64,000 nt of DNA from Fragilariopsis cylindrus CCMP1102 (GCA_900095095.1 FMBT01000302.1:577827-641826), one strand, 5' to 3'. Counted from the stretch's first letter, positions 9,998 to 20,809 are shown. Program-made: numbers and translations. Notes: a model not told the origin generated them from the sequence alone.

Positions 9998-10626
9998 TTA
10001 GCGATGGAAAGGGAATTCAACAGTTTTCATACTATTACTATTACCAGTAGTAGTAGTAGTAGTATCACCGTTACCTCTACCATCTGATTTGTACATAAGA
10101 ATTGCAGATGTTGGATAATGAGCTGGACCTAGAATTTTGATCCGACCTTTCTTTCCTGCATATAAAGTTTCCACTGAACTTTCTGTTAAATATCCAACGA
10201 TACCGGATGCAATAGATCTACTCGATGGTGGACTATTACTATTTCTGCTATTACTACTACTACTACTACTACTTCCTCCAAGATTATTGCTCGCAGTGGT
10301 AGTACAGTTTCGAAAGGTAAGAGTCATACCAACCGCAAGCACACCAGCATCGTCATCATCGTTATCAGGCATAATACCACATGCTGCAGTAGTATCGGGT
10401 TCCTTACCAAAAGGTAAGATATGTGTTCCAATCACATATGGTGCCATCATATAGCACCACCACCAAGATTGAGTCCTGTTGCCAGTATTCCCCAGCGTAA
10501 TACATTATTCGATGACGATCTTTATGCTGCTGATGTTGTCATTCCCATCTGAATATCTAACGGTGTAACAGATGGATGATAACCCAAAGTAGGACCATAT
10601 TCATCGATAATGAATGATGTCGTCAT
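9998..10626 (-). pseudogene. Unknown gene with an internal stop and a frameshift (or a 150-aa ORF plus upstream remnant)
   Basis: An intact 150-aa ORF (10450-9998) begins MMAPYVIGTHILPFG. It has a Ser/Asn-rich insert and ends with LYAGKKGRIKILGPAHY. Upstream on the same strand, an ATG at 10626 opens MTTSFIIDEYGPTLGYHPS and meets a TAA at about 10525. The same frame then continues with NNVLRWGILATGLNLGGGAI, which would run into MMAPYVIG if one base were added near 10450. The pieces look like one protein of about 210 aa carrying one nonsense change and one single-base deletion. Alternatively only the 150-aa ORF is expressed. I do not recognise the family. Confidence 0.4.
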
Positions 10627-11072
10627 GATTGATTATGCCTATGATTACGATTATGATGTCATGTAATGTCAGAAACCTCCGGTTTAAATCTCTCGGGATT
10701 TGTCTTGTCTTTCAATACAGTACAGTATTCAGTAGTAGTAAAATTGGTAGCTTCGTGTGGAAGAAAGGAAATGGTATCTAATCTAATTACAATACGGCAT
10801 GTACGATTATTGTATGATTACGTGACGTGAAAAGATCTAATTCTTTCAAGGTATCTTTAAGATACCCAAATATCGCGTCTCCCCCTCTAGACCATAATTA
10901 TTAATGAGAAAAGTGATAAATGGGGGGCGGGGGGATCAAAGAACATTTGAAACACGACAAGCAAACAATAACGCAACGACACGACATACAACACAATACG
11001 ACACAACTTCCGTAAAGCTTCTGTCGTACTAGTATATTTTCAGTAACTCAACTAAGCAACAAGCAAGAGAAT
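10627..11072. other. Intergenic / presumed promoter of the dioxygenase gene
   Basis: No gene seen. It includes the small palindrome GGTATCTTTAAGATACC (10850-10866) and a G-rich tract near 10921-10934. Confidence 0.5.
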
Positions 11073-12050
11073 ATGTCGCAATCCAACAATGATAGTAGCA
11101 ATAATGCACCAGAATCTTCAGAACAGCTTCTGAATTGGTCAATGCTGGATGAACCATCGATCATTGAATACTGTAGGAACTCATTACGTGATGATGGTGT
11201 TATGGTATTAAAAGATTTTACAACACAGTATGGACTAAATAATTTAAAAGATGAGATTCTTTCTGTACCATATAGTGATATTCAAAAGGATTGTACGCCA
11301 TGGCAAGATCAAGGTGATCATACAAATTATTTATCATCACATCCACGTAATTTCATGATGAAAAAAGTATCCGCCGCATTTGTTGGACGAAAAACGCTTG
11401 AACATGATACAACCGATCGACTGTGTATGTCAATTTATAATGATGAGAATAATAATAATAAGAAGAAAGTGAGTGATGAGAATGAGAATGAGAATAAGGA
11501 TGAAAGATTATTACATTTTTTATCATCTGTTGCAGATACAAAGTTATATAAATCAACAGATGAGAATGGATCAGTATATTCATATAGGATCCATCCTAAT
11601 CATAACGCACCATGGCATTTCGATGAAAGCCCATATACAGCTATCCTGTATTTACAAAATACTGAAGAAGGATGTGGTGGTGAATTTGAATACATACCAT
11701 GGTGTCGTCCAACTTCGTCCAAAGATGATGTTAAAGGACATGATATTGTTAGGACCGTATTGATGGATGGCGGCGGCATGGAGAACGAAGAGGACGATGA
11801 CACGAATAATAAAAGCGGCGTTGTAATGAAACGAATTAATGTCGAACCGGGTAGTCTTATATTTTTCAATGGTTCACGTACATTTCATCGTGCAGCACCT
11901 ATTACTGGTCCAACTATCCGTATCGGATTAGTCTTTACATATAGTGATATAAAAGGATTTATGAATTCTGATGATGTTAAAGATAATAATAAATGGGACC
12001 CTGTGGATGCCACAGCTACAGAATGTTTGGTAGAATCATCCGAAAAGTAA
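11073..12050 (+). CDS. 2-oxoglutarate/Fe(II)-dependent dioxygenase, ArpA/BesD-like
   Basis: Intronless, 325 aa. The double-stranded beta-helix signature is complete: H182 and D184 in APWHFDESPYT, H272 in RTFHRAAP, and the 2-oxoglutarate-binding arginine R283 in TIRIGLVFTY. The stretch LYLQNTEEGCGGEFEYIP matches the WHFD...LQ...GGEFEY pattern I know from the ArpA/HalD/BesD group of amino-acid hydroxylases and halogenases. The iron-ligand Asp is present. Radical halogenases of this type replace it with Gly/Ala to make room for chloride, so hydroxylation rather than halogenation is expected. A lysine/Asn/Glu-rich insert (about 124-146) is low complexity. No targeting peptide is obvious, so it is probably cytosolic. 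The substrate cannot be inferred. Confidence 0.8.
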   Translation: MSQSNNDSSNNAPESSEQLLNWSMLDEPSIIEYCRNSLRDDGVMVLKDFTTQYGLNNLKDEILSVPYSDIQKDCTPWQDQGDHTNYLSSHPRNFMMKKVSAAFVGRKTLEHDTTDRLCMSIYNDENNNNKKKVSDENENENKDERLLHFLSSVADTKLYKSTDENGSVYSYRIHPNHNAPWHFDESPYTAILYLQNTEEGCGGEFEYIPWCRPTSSKDDVKGHDIVRTVLMDGGGMENEEDDDTNNKSGVVMKRINVEPGSLIFFNGSRTFHRAAPITGPTIRIGLVFTYSDIKGFMNSDDVKDNNKWDPVDATATECLVESSEK

Positions 12051-12611
12051 AGTGAAATACAAATGAACTACTGTCATAAGCAAGCATGCCCCTCACGATT
12101 ATTTTAACAACGGCTCTCACATATAGCTTACCGTGCGTAGCATTACGATGTGAGGAAAGTCTCGTCCTGTGTGGTTGAGACAATGACGACAATGGCTGGG
12201 AAAGTCATGCGAAATGCATTCTAAAATACGGTTAATACATGAAGATGCAAAAGACGAGAGATCTTTCGTTTCTCAGTAAAAAATTATATATATATATCAA
12301 TAAATATTATAGTTCTTCTTCGATTATATTATATACCTAAACAAATAATAAACACCACACAATCCCGTGAGAAAATAGACAGTGGTACTACGGTGATAAT
12401 TAATAGTTCTTTAAGGTTCTTCTTTTTCTTTCTTTTTCATCTTTTGTACCTCCTGCTTCATTTATTAGTTCGTATTTTCGACGTCGTCAATTCTTGTCGA
12501 ACGAAGGACGCTTGACTTGCCTTACTTCGTTGTGCTGATTTACTTTTACTTCTGCGTTGCCTTTTACTTTCTTGTTTACCTTTACTTGTGTTTGTATTGC
12601 ATTGTATTGCA
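12051..12611. other. Convergent intergenic region
   Basis: AT-rich 3' flanks of the dioxygenase and LRR genes. No gene or RNA recognised. Confidence 0.5.
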
Positions 12612-13129
12612 TTACATGGAGTAGTAGCAATGCATATCACCACAACATAAACATTCAACTCTATCACAATCTACACCAAAACTATCAACGGGTGCATCAC
12701 CATCATAACAGAATGATTCAGGCCAATCTCCCGTCAATGCATTGTTTTGGACGTAAAGTGTGTCTGTTTAGTAAATATAATTGCAATGCAATATAGGGCA
12801 AGGAATGAAACAAAACGAAAGGGGATGCGATTCTGATCGTGAGTACAAGAAATAAAGTAAAACAATCATACAGCAACAAATAGGCAAGACTAGACAAAAA
12901 CAATCTCACAATGATATGTCTATACGTACCGAGTCCACCTAATTCGATTGGTACAGTTCCAGTTAATTCATTGTTGTCTAGATACAATTTACCAAGTGTT
13001 GGCATCAATGACTGAAATACATTAGCACTGTATTGTAGCAAGGTAAGGTAAGGGGAGGTAGGAGGAAGAGAGAGAGAAAGTAAGATTTGTTGTTGTGAGT
13101 GGAATGCCATCATCTTATCTTGCTTTTTC

Positions 13130-13162
<33 letters not shown>

Positions 13163-15028
13163 AAATGAATAAAATACGTACGGAATTGTACCATATAACT
13201 TGTTGTATTTCAATTCAATTGAACGTAACGAATTACCTAGTAATGTAAATTCGATTGGAATTTCACCAATAATATTCAATTCATGAAAATCAATTCCCAC
13301 TGGTAATTGACCAAATGATCCAAATCCACAATCTAATCGTTCCCAGGTACATAATGATGCAGTTGATTTAAACCAATTGTCCAGATCCATACTATTCTTC
13401 CATAATGGACCATTCATTTTATAATAAATGGATGCCATTGCCCAACGCCAAACAGATTCATTTGGATCTTTCATTTCGTCATGAAATAATAACCATGCTG
13501 TTGCCTTTTGATTAGGTGTCATATCCATTATTGTTGTAGTTGGTGGTGGTGATGAATTTGAATTCGTATTTGTATTCGAATTTGAATTTGAATCCAATCG
13601 ATTAGCAGCAGCAGCAGCAGCAGCAGCAGTAATGGTCACACCAAAATTATCATCGTCGATCTGTCTACCACCATCACCACCACCACCACCACTACCGAAA
13701 ACGCCATTACCATTCATCATCATATCTTCATCTTGTACAGCAGTAGTTGGAATCCAATCACGTACAGCTTCACTAAATACGTATCCTACAATCAAATCTT
13801 CATAAAATGATGGATCGTTACGTAGTAGTTGGTCCTTCTTCAGATTATTATTACTATTATTACCGTATTGGTTGTTACTACCATCATCGTCATCATCATC
13901 ATCAAGAAGTAGTAATTCACGAGTAATTTCATTTTCTTGTAAAGCAGAATAAACTAAATCCCATTCTTCTTTAATTGATAACTTCGTCTTCGTCTTGGTA
14001 CTACCACCGGTACTACTATTATTATCCTGTTCGATCTTGTTGGTACCTCCGCTACCGCTACCGCTACCGCTACCGCCACTACCACTACTACTGTTGCTTT
14101 TTGCTATTGCCACAAAAGTTGCTGTAATTGCCGCAATAATAACGACAGCAAAAACAATGATAGCAATTAAAAGTTCCTTTCGAGATAAGATTCCCTTTTG
14201 CTGTTCTTGTTCTTGTTGTTCTTGTTGACGTTGTTCTCGTTCTTGTCCTGCTTTCTCAATGGTGCCGTTGTCGTTGCCGCTGTTATGAGTTTCCTCAACA
14301 GTGTTGCTGTCGTCGTCATCATCATCACCTTTGATGACGTTAGTCATCTTAGCAGAAGACGACGACGACGACGACCGCATAGGAGAAAATGAAGTAGCCT
14401 CGGAGGAATTAATAGTACGACCGGATAATGACTTCGATGATTTATTAGGAAACGAGAACCGGACAGGGGTGATAGCAGCTGTGTGAGTGTGAGTGTTGTT
14501 GTTGCTGCTGCTGTTGCTGTTGATCGCAGATGATGATCGAAGATAGGAGAATTCACCAATTTTAGGAGCGTATCGTGGATCGATATTCGATATATTAATA
14601 TTCGGTGTCGGTCCATAATTATTGGTCTTGGTAGTTGTATCCCTGCTATTGCTACTACGACTGCTATTGTTGTTGTTGTTGTTGTTGTTGTTCATAATGG
14701 TGATGATCGGTTTATCTACACCGTCGTCGTTGTCGTCGCTGGTTGTTGTTGTTGGACGGTCAACAAAAGAACGGCTCGTCTTCTTTTTCTTCGGTGGTGT
14801 TGTAATCATCGGGGCCTTTTTTGCAGATGGTTTCAAATCACCATCCTTCAGTGATAGGAATAATCCGTCATCATCACTACTATTAGTATTATTAGTATCT
14901 TCATCATCGAAATCATCTTTCATCTGATACGACATAATACCTTTGTGCTGCTGGTATTCTTCTTCAGCACAAGTAGTCCCATCAGGAATCGAAAAGATGT
15001 TGTTACCACTGGCATTTTTGCTCGTCAT
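12612..15028 (-). CDS. Single-pass LRR membrane protein (diatom LRR type)
   Basis: Three exons, 15028-13178, 13011-12930 and 12763-12612, all GT-AG and closing in frame at 694 aa. An N-terminal low-complexity region precedes one membrane helix (KELLIAIIVFAVVIIAAI, about residue 285). Next come Gly/Ser-rich and polyAla stretches. A folded domain contains WRWAMASIYYKMNGPLW, DNWF and the cysteine pair of LCTWERLDCG, which is the usual cap before plant-type LRRs. The repeats (NIIGEIPIEFTLLGN, LRSIELKYNKLYGTIP, LGKLYLDNNELTGTVP, LYVQNNALTGDWP) cross both introns. The C-terminus FGVDCDRVECLCC is the Cys-rich tail I associate with diatom LRR proteins. It is likely a cell-surface recognition or adhesion protein; no kinase domain is present. 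Confidence 0.85.
13130..13160. repeat. GATA tetranucleotide microsatellite in intron 1
   Basis: About eight GATA units lie inside the first intron (13012-13177) of the LRR gene. They would be expected to vary in length between strains. Confidence 0.9.
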
Positions 15029-15835
15029 CGTTATTGTTGTTGTCGGTTGAATATATGAATATGAATAGATAGGCGGTCCTTTTTGTTGTTGTTGTTGTTG
15101 TTGTTGTTACTGTTGTTGTTACTGTTGTTGAAAACCAAGATCGTTTAGCATTACCGTTGTTAGGAAAAATGAAACCACCGTAATATAAAGCGTGTGCGCT
15201 CTCAAGCACGACAACGCATTATTGGAAATAACGAAGTATACAAAAGATTTTTTACTACAATTTGTACTTACTAGGAAGTATTTTCTACGCGACTATTCAC
15301 GATGGGACTTCGAGTGGCCGAGATAAAACGTGTCAAATCAAATAAATAAATGAATTCGATTTTTAACAAAAACAATATATCGCTCAAGATTAAAGGCATA
15401 TATAATAATATCTCGAATAACAACAGAATTATATAAGCTCAACTACGAATGAAAATTGCGTACAGCATTCTCAAATTTAGAAAGGATTCTCAATTTCATC
15501 ATCCTCAAAAGAAAGTAGGTGTAAACATTGTGTTAACAAGTTAACACATTGCATAGCGGCTTGGAATAATTGTTATTGATGCTGGATAATAGATTGAGAA
15601 AGGATTAAGGATTTAATTACTGTGTACTTGCCCGCCTATTATGAAAAGCATATCAACCCAACAAAGTTTAGTACTTGTAACTTTCTGTCCTCCTGAATGG
15701 TACTCCCTGTTAAATGCCACTAGTAGTGCATACCACTTATTGGTTCTTTCTCTTTTTAGTAGACCCCCTTTACTACTACTTTCTGCATTCTACAAATCTG
15801 AGCAGCAAAGGGGGCTACAAACCTGTTATTTTCAG
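15029..15835. other. Upstream region of the LRR gene
   Basis: Contains (GTT)n runs (about 15084-15128), presumably 5' leader or promoter. An imperfect inverted repeat (GTAGACCCCCTTTACTAC versus GTAGCCCCCTTTGCTGC on the other strand) lies around 15758-15822. No gene supported. Confidence 0.5.
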
Positions 15836-16660
15836 GCTGCAATATAATAGCTAATATTCAAAAAATGGACCAAAAGCACTGCACACTCACATTCCATAAA
15901 TACTACAGTAGTTTTTTATGTATTCCATAAATACCACAGTAGTTTTTTATGTGGGAAAATATGTCAAATATTATCTGATACTCTCAATGTATTAGATTTA
16001 CTTGCAGTGCTGTGATAGTTTTCTGTAATTACCACACAGGAGATGTGAGACTTACCATTGTGCTGTCTATTGATATGATGCTGGTAGTTATTGAGTATTG
16101 TCAAACCTTCAATCACCACATATCTGCTAGATGAATTTTCTACTCATTCATACACTACTCCCCTCCTCCTTCTCCTCCTCACCTTACATCATCATTATGC
16201 TGCATTTAATTCATTTTTGAACTTCAGTATCAATGAATTTGCTGTCACAATACATTGTTCTAGGAAACTTTGGCAGATAAAAAGCTTGTTGAATAAAGAG
16301 ACATTTTTTCAGTAAATTTTTGAGTCTTTTTTGAGTCCTGAGAGAAGAAAAAGTGCTTCTACAAGATGGAAGGGATGACGGCAATGCAGGTGACAGCAAT
16401 AATGTGTGTGTGGCAACCAAGTTAGAATACTACGAAGGTATGAAAATGACGGTCTCGCTGATACACCTGTCCTTGCATCGTGAAAGGAAGGATCAAAAAT
16501 ATTTTCTTATGTCAGATCTATGAGAAAATGTGATGTAGTACCAGCACATGCAAGTAGAAGTAAAGGAGTCTATAAAATTAAACAAATAAAAATAAGATCT
16601 AAGTAAATCGTTACAGTATCATTAGCGTATAGTCATTCAACACAAAACATAAGTTGCCAT
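15836..16660 (+). repeat. Dispersed repeat, copy A
   Basis: About 825 bp that recurs in inverted orientation at 42556-43391, with near identity by eye over most of its length. It includes a conserved stretch encoding INEFAVTIHCSRKLWQIKSL. This copy carries a 31-bp tandem duplication at about 15891-15952 that copy B lacks. No terminal inverted repeats or transposase are visible. It may be part of an unidentified mobile element. Confidence 0.8.
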
Positions 16661-17002
16661 CACTAGTGAGCACCGAATACCAATAAACGGCTGATTCTGA
16701 TGAATTTTTGGCTAGAAATAAAAAGGGTATATGTATGAAAAACACAAAAATGACAACATATCTACGAGGTACGAGGTACAGTTAAATTGTCACGAGAAAA
16801 GAGGTGTGCAAGATGGGGGTTGGCGAAGGACTTTACGAAAGCCCTCTCACTAAACGATAGCGCTCTCTCTCAAGAGGGGGTGCTAGGTCCCTTTTTCAGG
16901 GATATATGCCTCTTTAAAAAGACCCCAAATCTTGTCCCATTAACGAAGGAGAGCTGTTAATACTCTATGAACTTATTTCATCTTTTTCAAATGATGTGCT
17001 CC
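16661..17002. other. Left flank of the copia insertion
   Basis: No gene recognised. It ends in GCTCC (16998-17002), the left half of the target-site duplication. Confidence 0.6.
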
Positions 17003-17220
17003 TGTAGGCGTAAGGCGAGTGTCACTATGGAATGACCGACCAGGACAGACCATATGAGGGGTATGACCGACCAGGGTCAGACCACACATACACCGTACGA
17101 GTAGATATAGCCAATCATAGAGAGCTACTAAGCTCACTCTTCTAATAAACACTATTTACATACGTTAATAGCATAGAAGGTCTTCAGTCTAGTGAACTTA
17201 GGTAGCTAGATACATTTACA
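17003..17220 (+). repeat. 5' LTR of the copia element
   Basis: Starts TGTAGG and ends TTTACA. It matches 26373-26590 along its whole length by eye. Confidence 0.95.
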
Positions 17221-17232
17221 GGTTATGAGAAC
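17221..17232 (+). promoter_or_regulatory. Primer-binding site, Met-tRNA anticodon-loop type
   Basis: GGTTATGAG directly follows the 5' LTR. Its complement CTCATAACC reads as the canonical seven-base loop CTCATAA around a CAT anticodon plus stem bases. This fits priming by a cleaved Met-tRNA half-molecule, as known for Drosophila copia, rather than by the tRNA 3' end. Confidence 0.7.
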
Positions 17233-17467
17233 ATATATCTTTTATCACTGTTAAAAGATAATATAATAAAGATTAAACAACAGGGTTTCGTTATTAGCAC
17301 ACGACGTACATCGATATTAGCAACATCGGTGAAGACTTACGAAACAAGTTAGTGCACGTAAAACTGTACCAAAGCATACAAAACAGCGCGTGCGTTGACA
17401 TAAAATTGCAAAAATCGCTTAAATAATAAATAAAAGCACAACAACAAATTTCTACAACACTTGTACC

Positions 17468-20400
17468 ATGACTAAAAAGACCAAGATCTCAAGAAAGTCG
17501 GGTAAGATGCAGACAAGTACATTGGACACAATGCCAATGTCACCACCGAGGGGTGGTAGGACAATACCTAAAGGTTTCATCCCTTATGAAGGAATCAGAG
17601 AGGAGGAGATCGAAGCACTAAAGTTAGTCTTTCCTCTGGACGGAAGCAATCCGTACAAGGATGACGCTTACAATATAAAACCTTTCATGCCATTTTCACG
17701 GTATGAAGAATCGGACCACCATGCACACCTCGTTACACTACATGATGAAGCACTGGAGGTAGACCTAAAGTATGTTGCCATCGAAAACTTAATAAAGCAG
17801 ATGTTTAGTACACAACATGCATGGACCCCATCGACATGGACGACAGGAAGCAGATACCAGTATGCACCACCACTTCATGCAACCCTATTTCAATCAGAGC
17901 CACCGTATGAGAGAGTAGGAAAAGCAATCCGAATCGTTAAATCACCACCTTCCTCAGAGCCACCGTATGCGAGAAGAGGAAACGAACATCGAATCATTGA
18001 ATCACCACCAAAGATACAACTGAAGGATTTAGATGAGGAAACCGAACTTGACTCCAGTGACACCGGAAGTGCATGGACAGTGAAGAGTGCCAGGCAGAGA
18101 GAAAAGAGAGCAAGAGAAAGAGATGAAAGGAGCTCCTCTCGCCAGAAAGCGAAGCAGCGCCTAGCAAACTCAAACTCACCACAGAAACTACCAACACAAC
18201 GGGTACAAGACATATCATCACTATTCGATTCGGACGCAGAGGAATCAGAAGTAGAGAATGAAGAAGAGGTAGATGATGACGTAAAGGAAGAACAAGAGGA
18301 GTTAGACGATGATGAAAAGGAAGAACTGGATGATACAATCAACAGACTAGAACAGCAAGAAGAGGTATACTTACAGGAACAAGAGGAAACCAAAAGTGAG
18401 GTGCTCAATGACAACGACAGCAACCACACCACCAGCGTACTAGGAACAGATAACGAAAGCAGTAGACTTGGATCGAATAGCATAGACTTAGAAGAAATGA
18501 TCGATAAGAGGATGGAAGAGATGATGAACAGAAAGATGGAAGTGAGATACAAAGATATGGACAAGAGGAACACCCGTATGCAACAGCTGGAAGAAAGTGC
18601 AAGTAAGCAATTGAAGATAACAAGACAAATGTTTACGGAAGCAGAATCAAAACTGTTGGAACTCACCTCAAAGATTGATGAAGTCACAAGTCGGATTGAG
18701 GAAGCAACCACAACAATTGCAGAAGCAGATACGGCCACAACAGTCCTTGCAGACCACCTGGAAGCAGCACAAGTAGCCATGCAACTCATCAATACATCCA
18801 GGCAATTAACAGCAGCAGAGGCGACAGCCATGCGTTCGGGTGCAAAGAAACTGGCAAAGAAGTTAACCGACCACACGGATGCACTAGTACAAGATCTCCA
18901 AAACCACAAGGATGCACTAGCACAAGATCTCCAATGGACTCTATCTCAGCTAGATCCACTGAGAATCAAAACATCACTGAATGAGGCCATAGTACGAATC
19001 AAATCAGCGAGTGATAGCTCCATCCTAGGACTGAGTGATATGGCACGATCAATCAATAAGGAAAGCCGGAAAAATATCATCGTGGAAAATCGATTACAAT
19101 CCATTGCAACCAAGACAGAACTAGCGACCTTCACCAAGAAAGCAACGGATGACTTGGTTATTACACTGCAAATGATAGAAGACCAATCAAAAGCTGTATT
19201 AACAACCATAATCGATGGACCAGATTTTCGACAGATTATCAAAACTCAAATCCGGGCCTACATCAAAACATTCCCACAGGAAATGTCTGACGCACTGATG
19301 AAATTCTCGATAGATTTCTTCAAGGACAATGATACAATCGACCATTATATCAGAGGAGTAGCATCCTCAGTCACAGACATAGGAGACATCACCGACAAGC
19401 TTGAAAGAGAAATCGATGGAATTGCCACGAAATGGATGAATAACAACGTAGGAGACATCACCACCGGCAACATTGAAAGAGAAGTAGACCGAATCGCGAC
19501 GGAATGGATGCATACCAACGTAGATAAGGCAACGGATTGGACACAAACCAACGACGACAAGGAATTTCGACCACGAGGAGGAGGACCACCTAAAACGGAC
19601 CCAACTACAGAGGAAGAAAAATCGTACAACGAGAAAATGGGTGAGGATGATATTAGTACAGGAGAAACAGAAGAATATACTGGCCTATTCTCAAAAGCAA
19701 ACAAAAGATTTCAGGAAGAACAAGCAACACGAAAGGCCCGACAGGCAGAGGAAGCAGCGCTAGCAGAGACTAAGAGATTGGGACATATCTCGAAATCGAT
19801 AACAAGGTTTGGCACCATGCCAATGCACAAACATTGTATACCAGTAAAGACAATGGTGACGATGGAACAAGCAAAACAACTGTACAACGAGATGTATGAT
19901 GACTGTCTCATAGAAACATACCCACTCACCGGACTAAAATACCTATCACCAAAAGGATCATGCATACCACCAATGCACAATGAAACGGATACTACCATCG
20001 CTACTATCAGCCATGCAATCATGAGACGACTGAAAGTTATCATACCAATCACAAATACAGTGATGCTTGACATAATCAGTCCATATCACGAAGAACGAAA
20101 TGGGTATGGAGCACTGTACGCGATCATGAGAAGGTCATGTGCGTTCATGAAACCCACCACACAAGGATGGGGACCAACCTGGAGCAAAACAATGACCCCA
20201 AGTGCATATGTAGTAGCACTACAGGCATCGGTAGCAGAGCATGAAATGAGGCATAACACCACATACTCGGAAGTTCAACAGTCACAAGAAATGCTCCACC
20301 AAGCACTTCAATCGTACAATACATCAATTGCAACGAAATTAAGTGGAGACTTCAATCAATGGATCCTCGCACATCCAAAGAAACCTCTACCCAATACTTG

Positions 20401-20809
20401 GAAGACAACAGGTCTGGCAGACCTATTTGCAGATTACCCCAACACATCCAACAACAAGATCAACACCTTGTCAATCAACGCATTCGATGGAAAATCAAAG
20501 GAGAACGGATACTCAAAGGAAGGTAGCCAAAGATACTCCTTACGCAACAAGAAACAATGCGCATGTTGTAAGATGGCAGGACATAGTATAGGTGATCAGA
20601 TATGCAGAATCGGGGCACAAATATCACATGCAACAAAATTTGCAACAACGAATAAGGAAACTTACGACATAAATGCAGATAAGTACTACAAGTCAAACCG
20701 TCCGGTAATGATTAACAGGGTCATGCGATCACTCCCAACCTCCGCAACAGATGAAACAATAAGAGAAGAGTGTGAGGAATGGATCAAGGACGATGAAGAA
20801 GATAACTGA
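17468..20809 (+). CDS. gag: Copia Gag polyprotein
   Basis: 1,113 aa from the first ATG after the leader. It would form the virus-like particle that packages element RNA. Visible features are a duplicated 20-residue unit (SEPPYERVGK / SEPPYARRGN, about 143-182), a Glu/Asp-rich segment (about 255-310) and long heptad-like helical stretches (about 335-560) suggesting coiled coil. A second duplicated segment has the patterns GDIT and EREVDRIATEWM. Near the C-terminus (about 1031-1046) there is a compact Cys/His cluster, CACCKMAGHSIGDQIC, resembling a zinc knuckle. It ends at TGA 20807-20809, after which the same frame stays open into pol. It is large for a copia Gag. Confidence 0.8.
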   Translation: MTKKTKISRKSGKMQTSTLDTMPMSPPRGGRTIPKGFIPYEGIREEEIEALKLVFPLDGSNPYKDDAYNIKPFMPFSRYEESDHHAHLVTLHDEALEVDLKYVAIENLIKQMFSTQHAWTPSTWTTGSRYQYAPPLHATLFQSEPPYERVGKAIRIVKSPPSSEPPYARRGNEHRIIESPPKIQLKDLDEETELDSSDTGSAWTVKSARQREKRARERDERSSSRQKAKQRLANSNSPQKLPTQRVQDISSLFDSDAEESEVENEEEVDDDVKEEQEELDDDEKEELDDTINRLEQQEEVYLQEQEETKSEVLNDNDSNHTTSVLGTDNESSRLGSNSIDLEEMIDKRMEEMMNRKMEVRYKDMDKRNTRMQQLEESASKQLKITRQMFTEAESKLLELTSKIDEVTSRIEEATTTIAEADTATTVLADHLEAAQVAMQLINTSRQLTAAEATAMRSGAKKLAKKLTDHTDALVQDLQNHKDALAQDLQWTLSQLDPLRIKTSLNEAIVRIKSASDSSILGLSDMARSINKESRKNIIVENRLQSIATKTELATFTKKATDDLVITLQMIEDQSKAVLTTIIDGPDFRQIIKTQIRAYIKTFPQEMSDALMKFSIDFFKDNDTIDHYIRGVASSVTDIGDITDKLEREIDGIATKWMNNNVGDITTGNIEREVDRIATEWMHTNVDKATDWTQTNDDKEFRPRGGGPPKTDPTTEEEKSYNEKMGEDDISTGETEEYTGLFSKANKRFQEEQATRKARQAEEAALAETKRLGHISKSITRFGTMPMHKHCIPVKTMVTMEQAKQLYNEMYDDCLIETYPLTGLKYLSPKGSCIPPMHNETDTTIATISHAIMRRLKVIIPITNTVMLDIISPYHEERNGYGALYAIMRRSCAFMKPTTQGWGPTWSKTMTPSAYVVALQASVAEHEMRHNTTYSEVQQSQEMLHQALQSYNTSIATKLSGDFNQWILAHPKKPLPNTWKTTGLADLFADYPNTSNNKINTLSINAFDGKSKENGYSKEGSQRYSLRNKKQCACCKMAGHSIGDQICRIGAQISHATKFATTNKETYDINADKYYKSNRPVMINRVMRSLPTSATDETIREECEEWIKDDEEDN

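Noticed and set aside
13012-13194. Extension of LRR exon 1 through the GATA repeat (IYLSIYLSIYL reading)
   Set aside because: A GT donor at 13177 and an AG at 13012 join LRR repeats in phase; the Ile-Tyr-Leu-Ser peptide is translated microsatellite.
17890-18909. 339-aa minus-strand ORF inside gag
   Set aside because: It is Ser/Cys/Leu-rich sequence produced by reading the Glu/Lys/Asp-rich gag strand backwards; the plus-strand gag explains the region.
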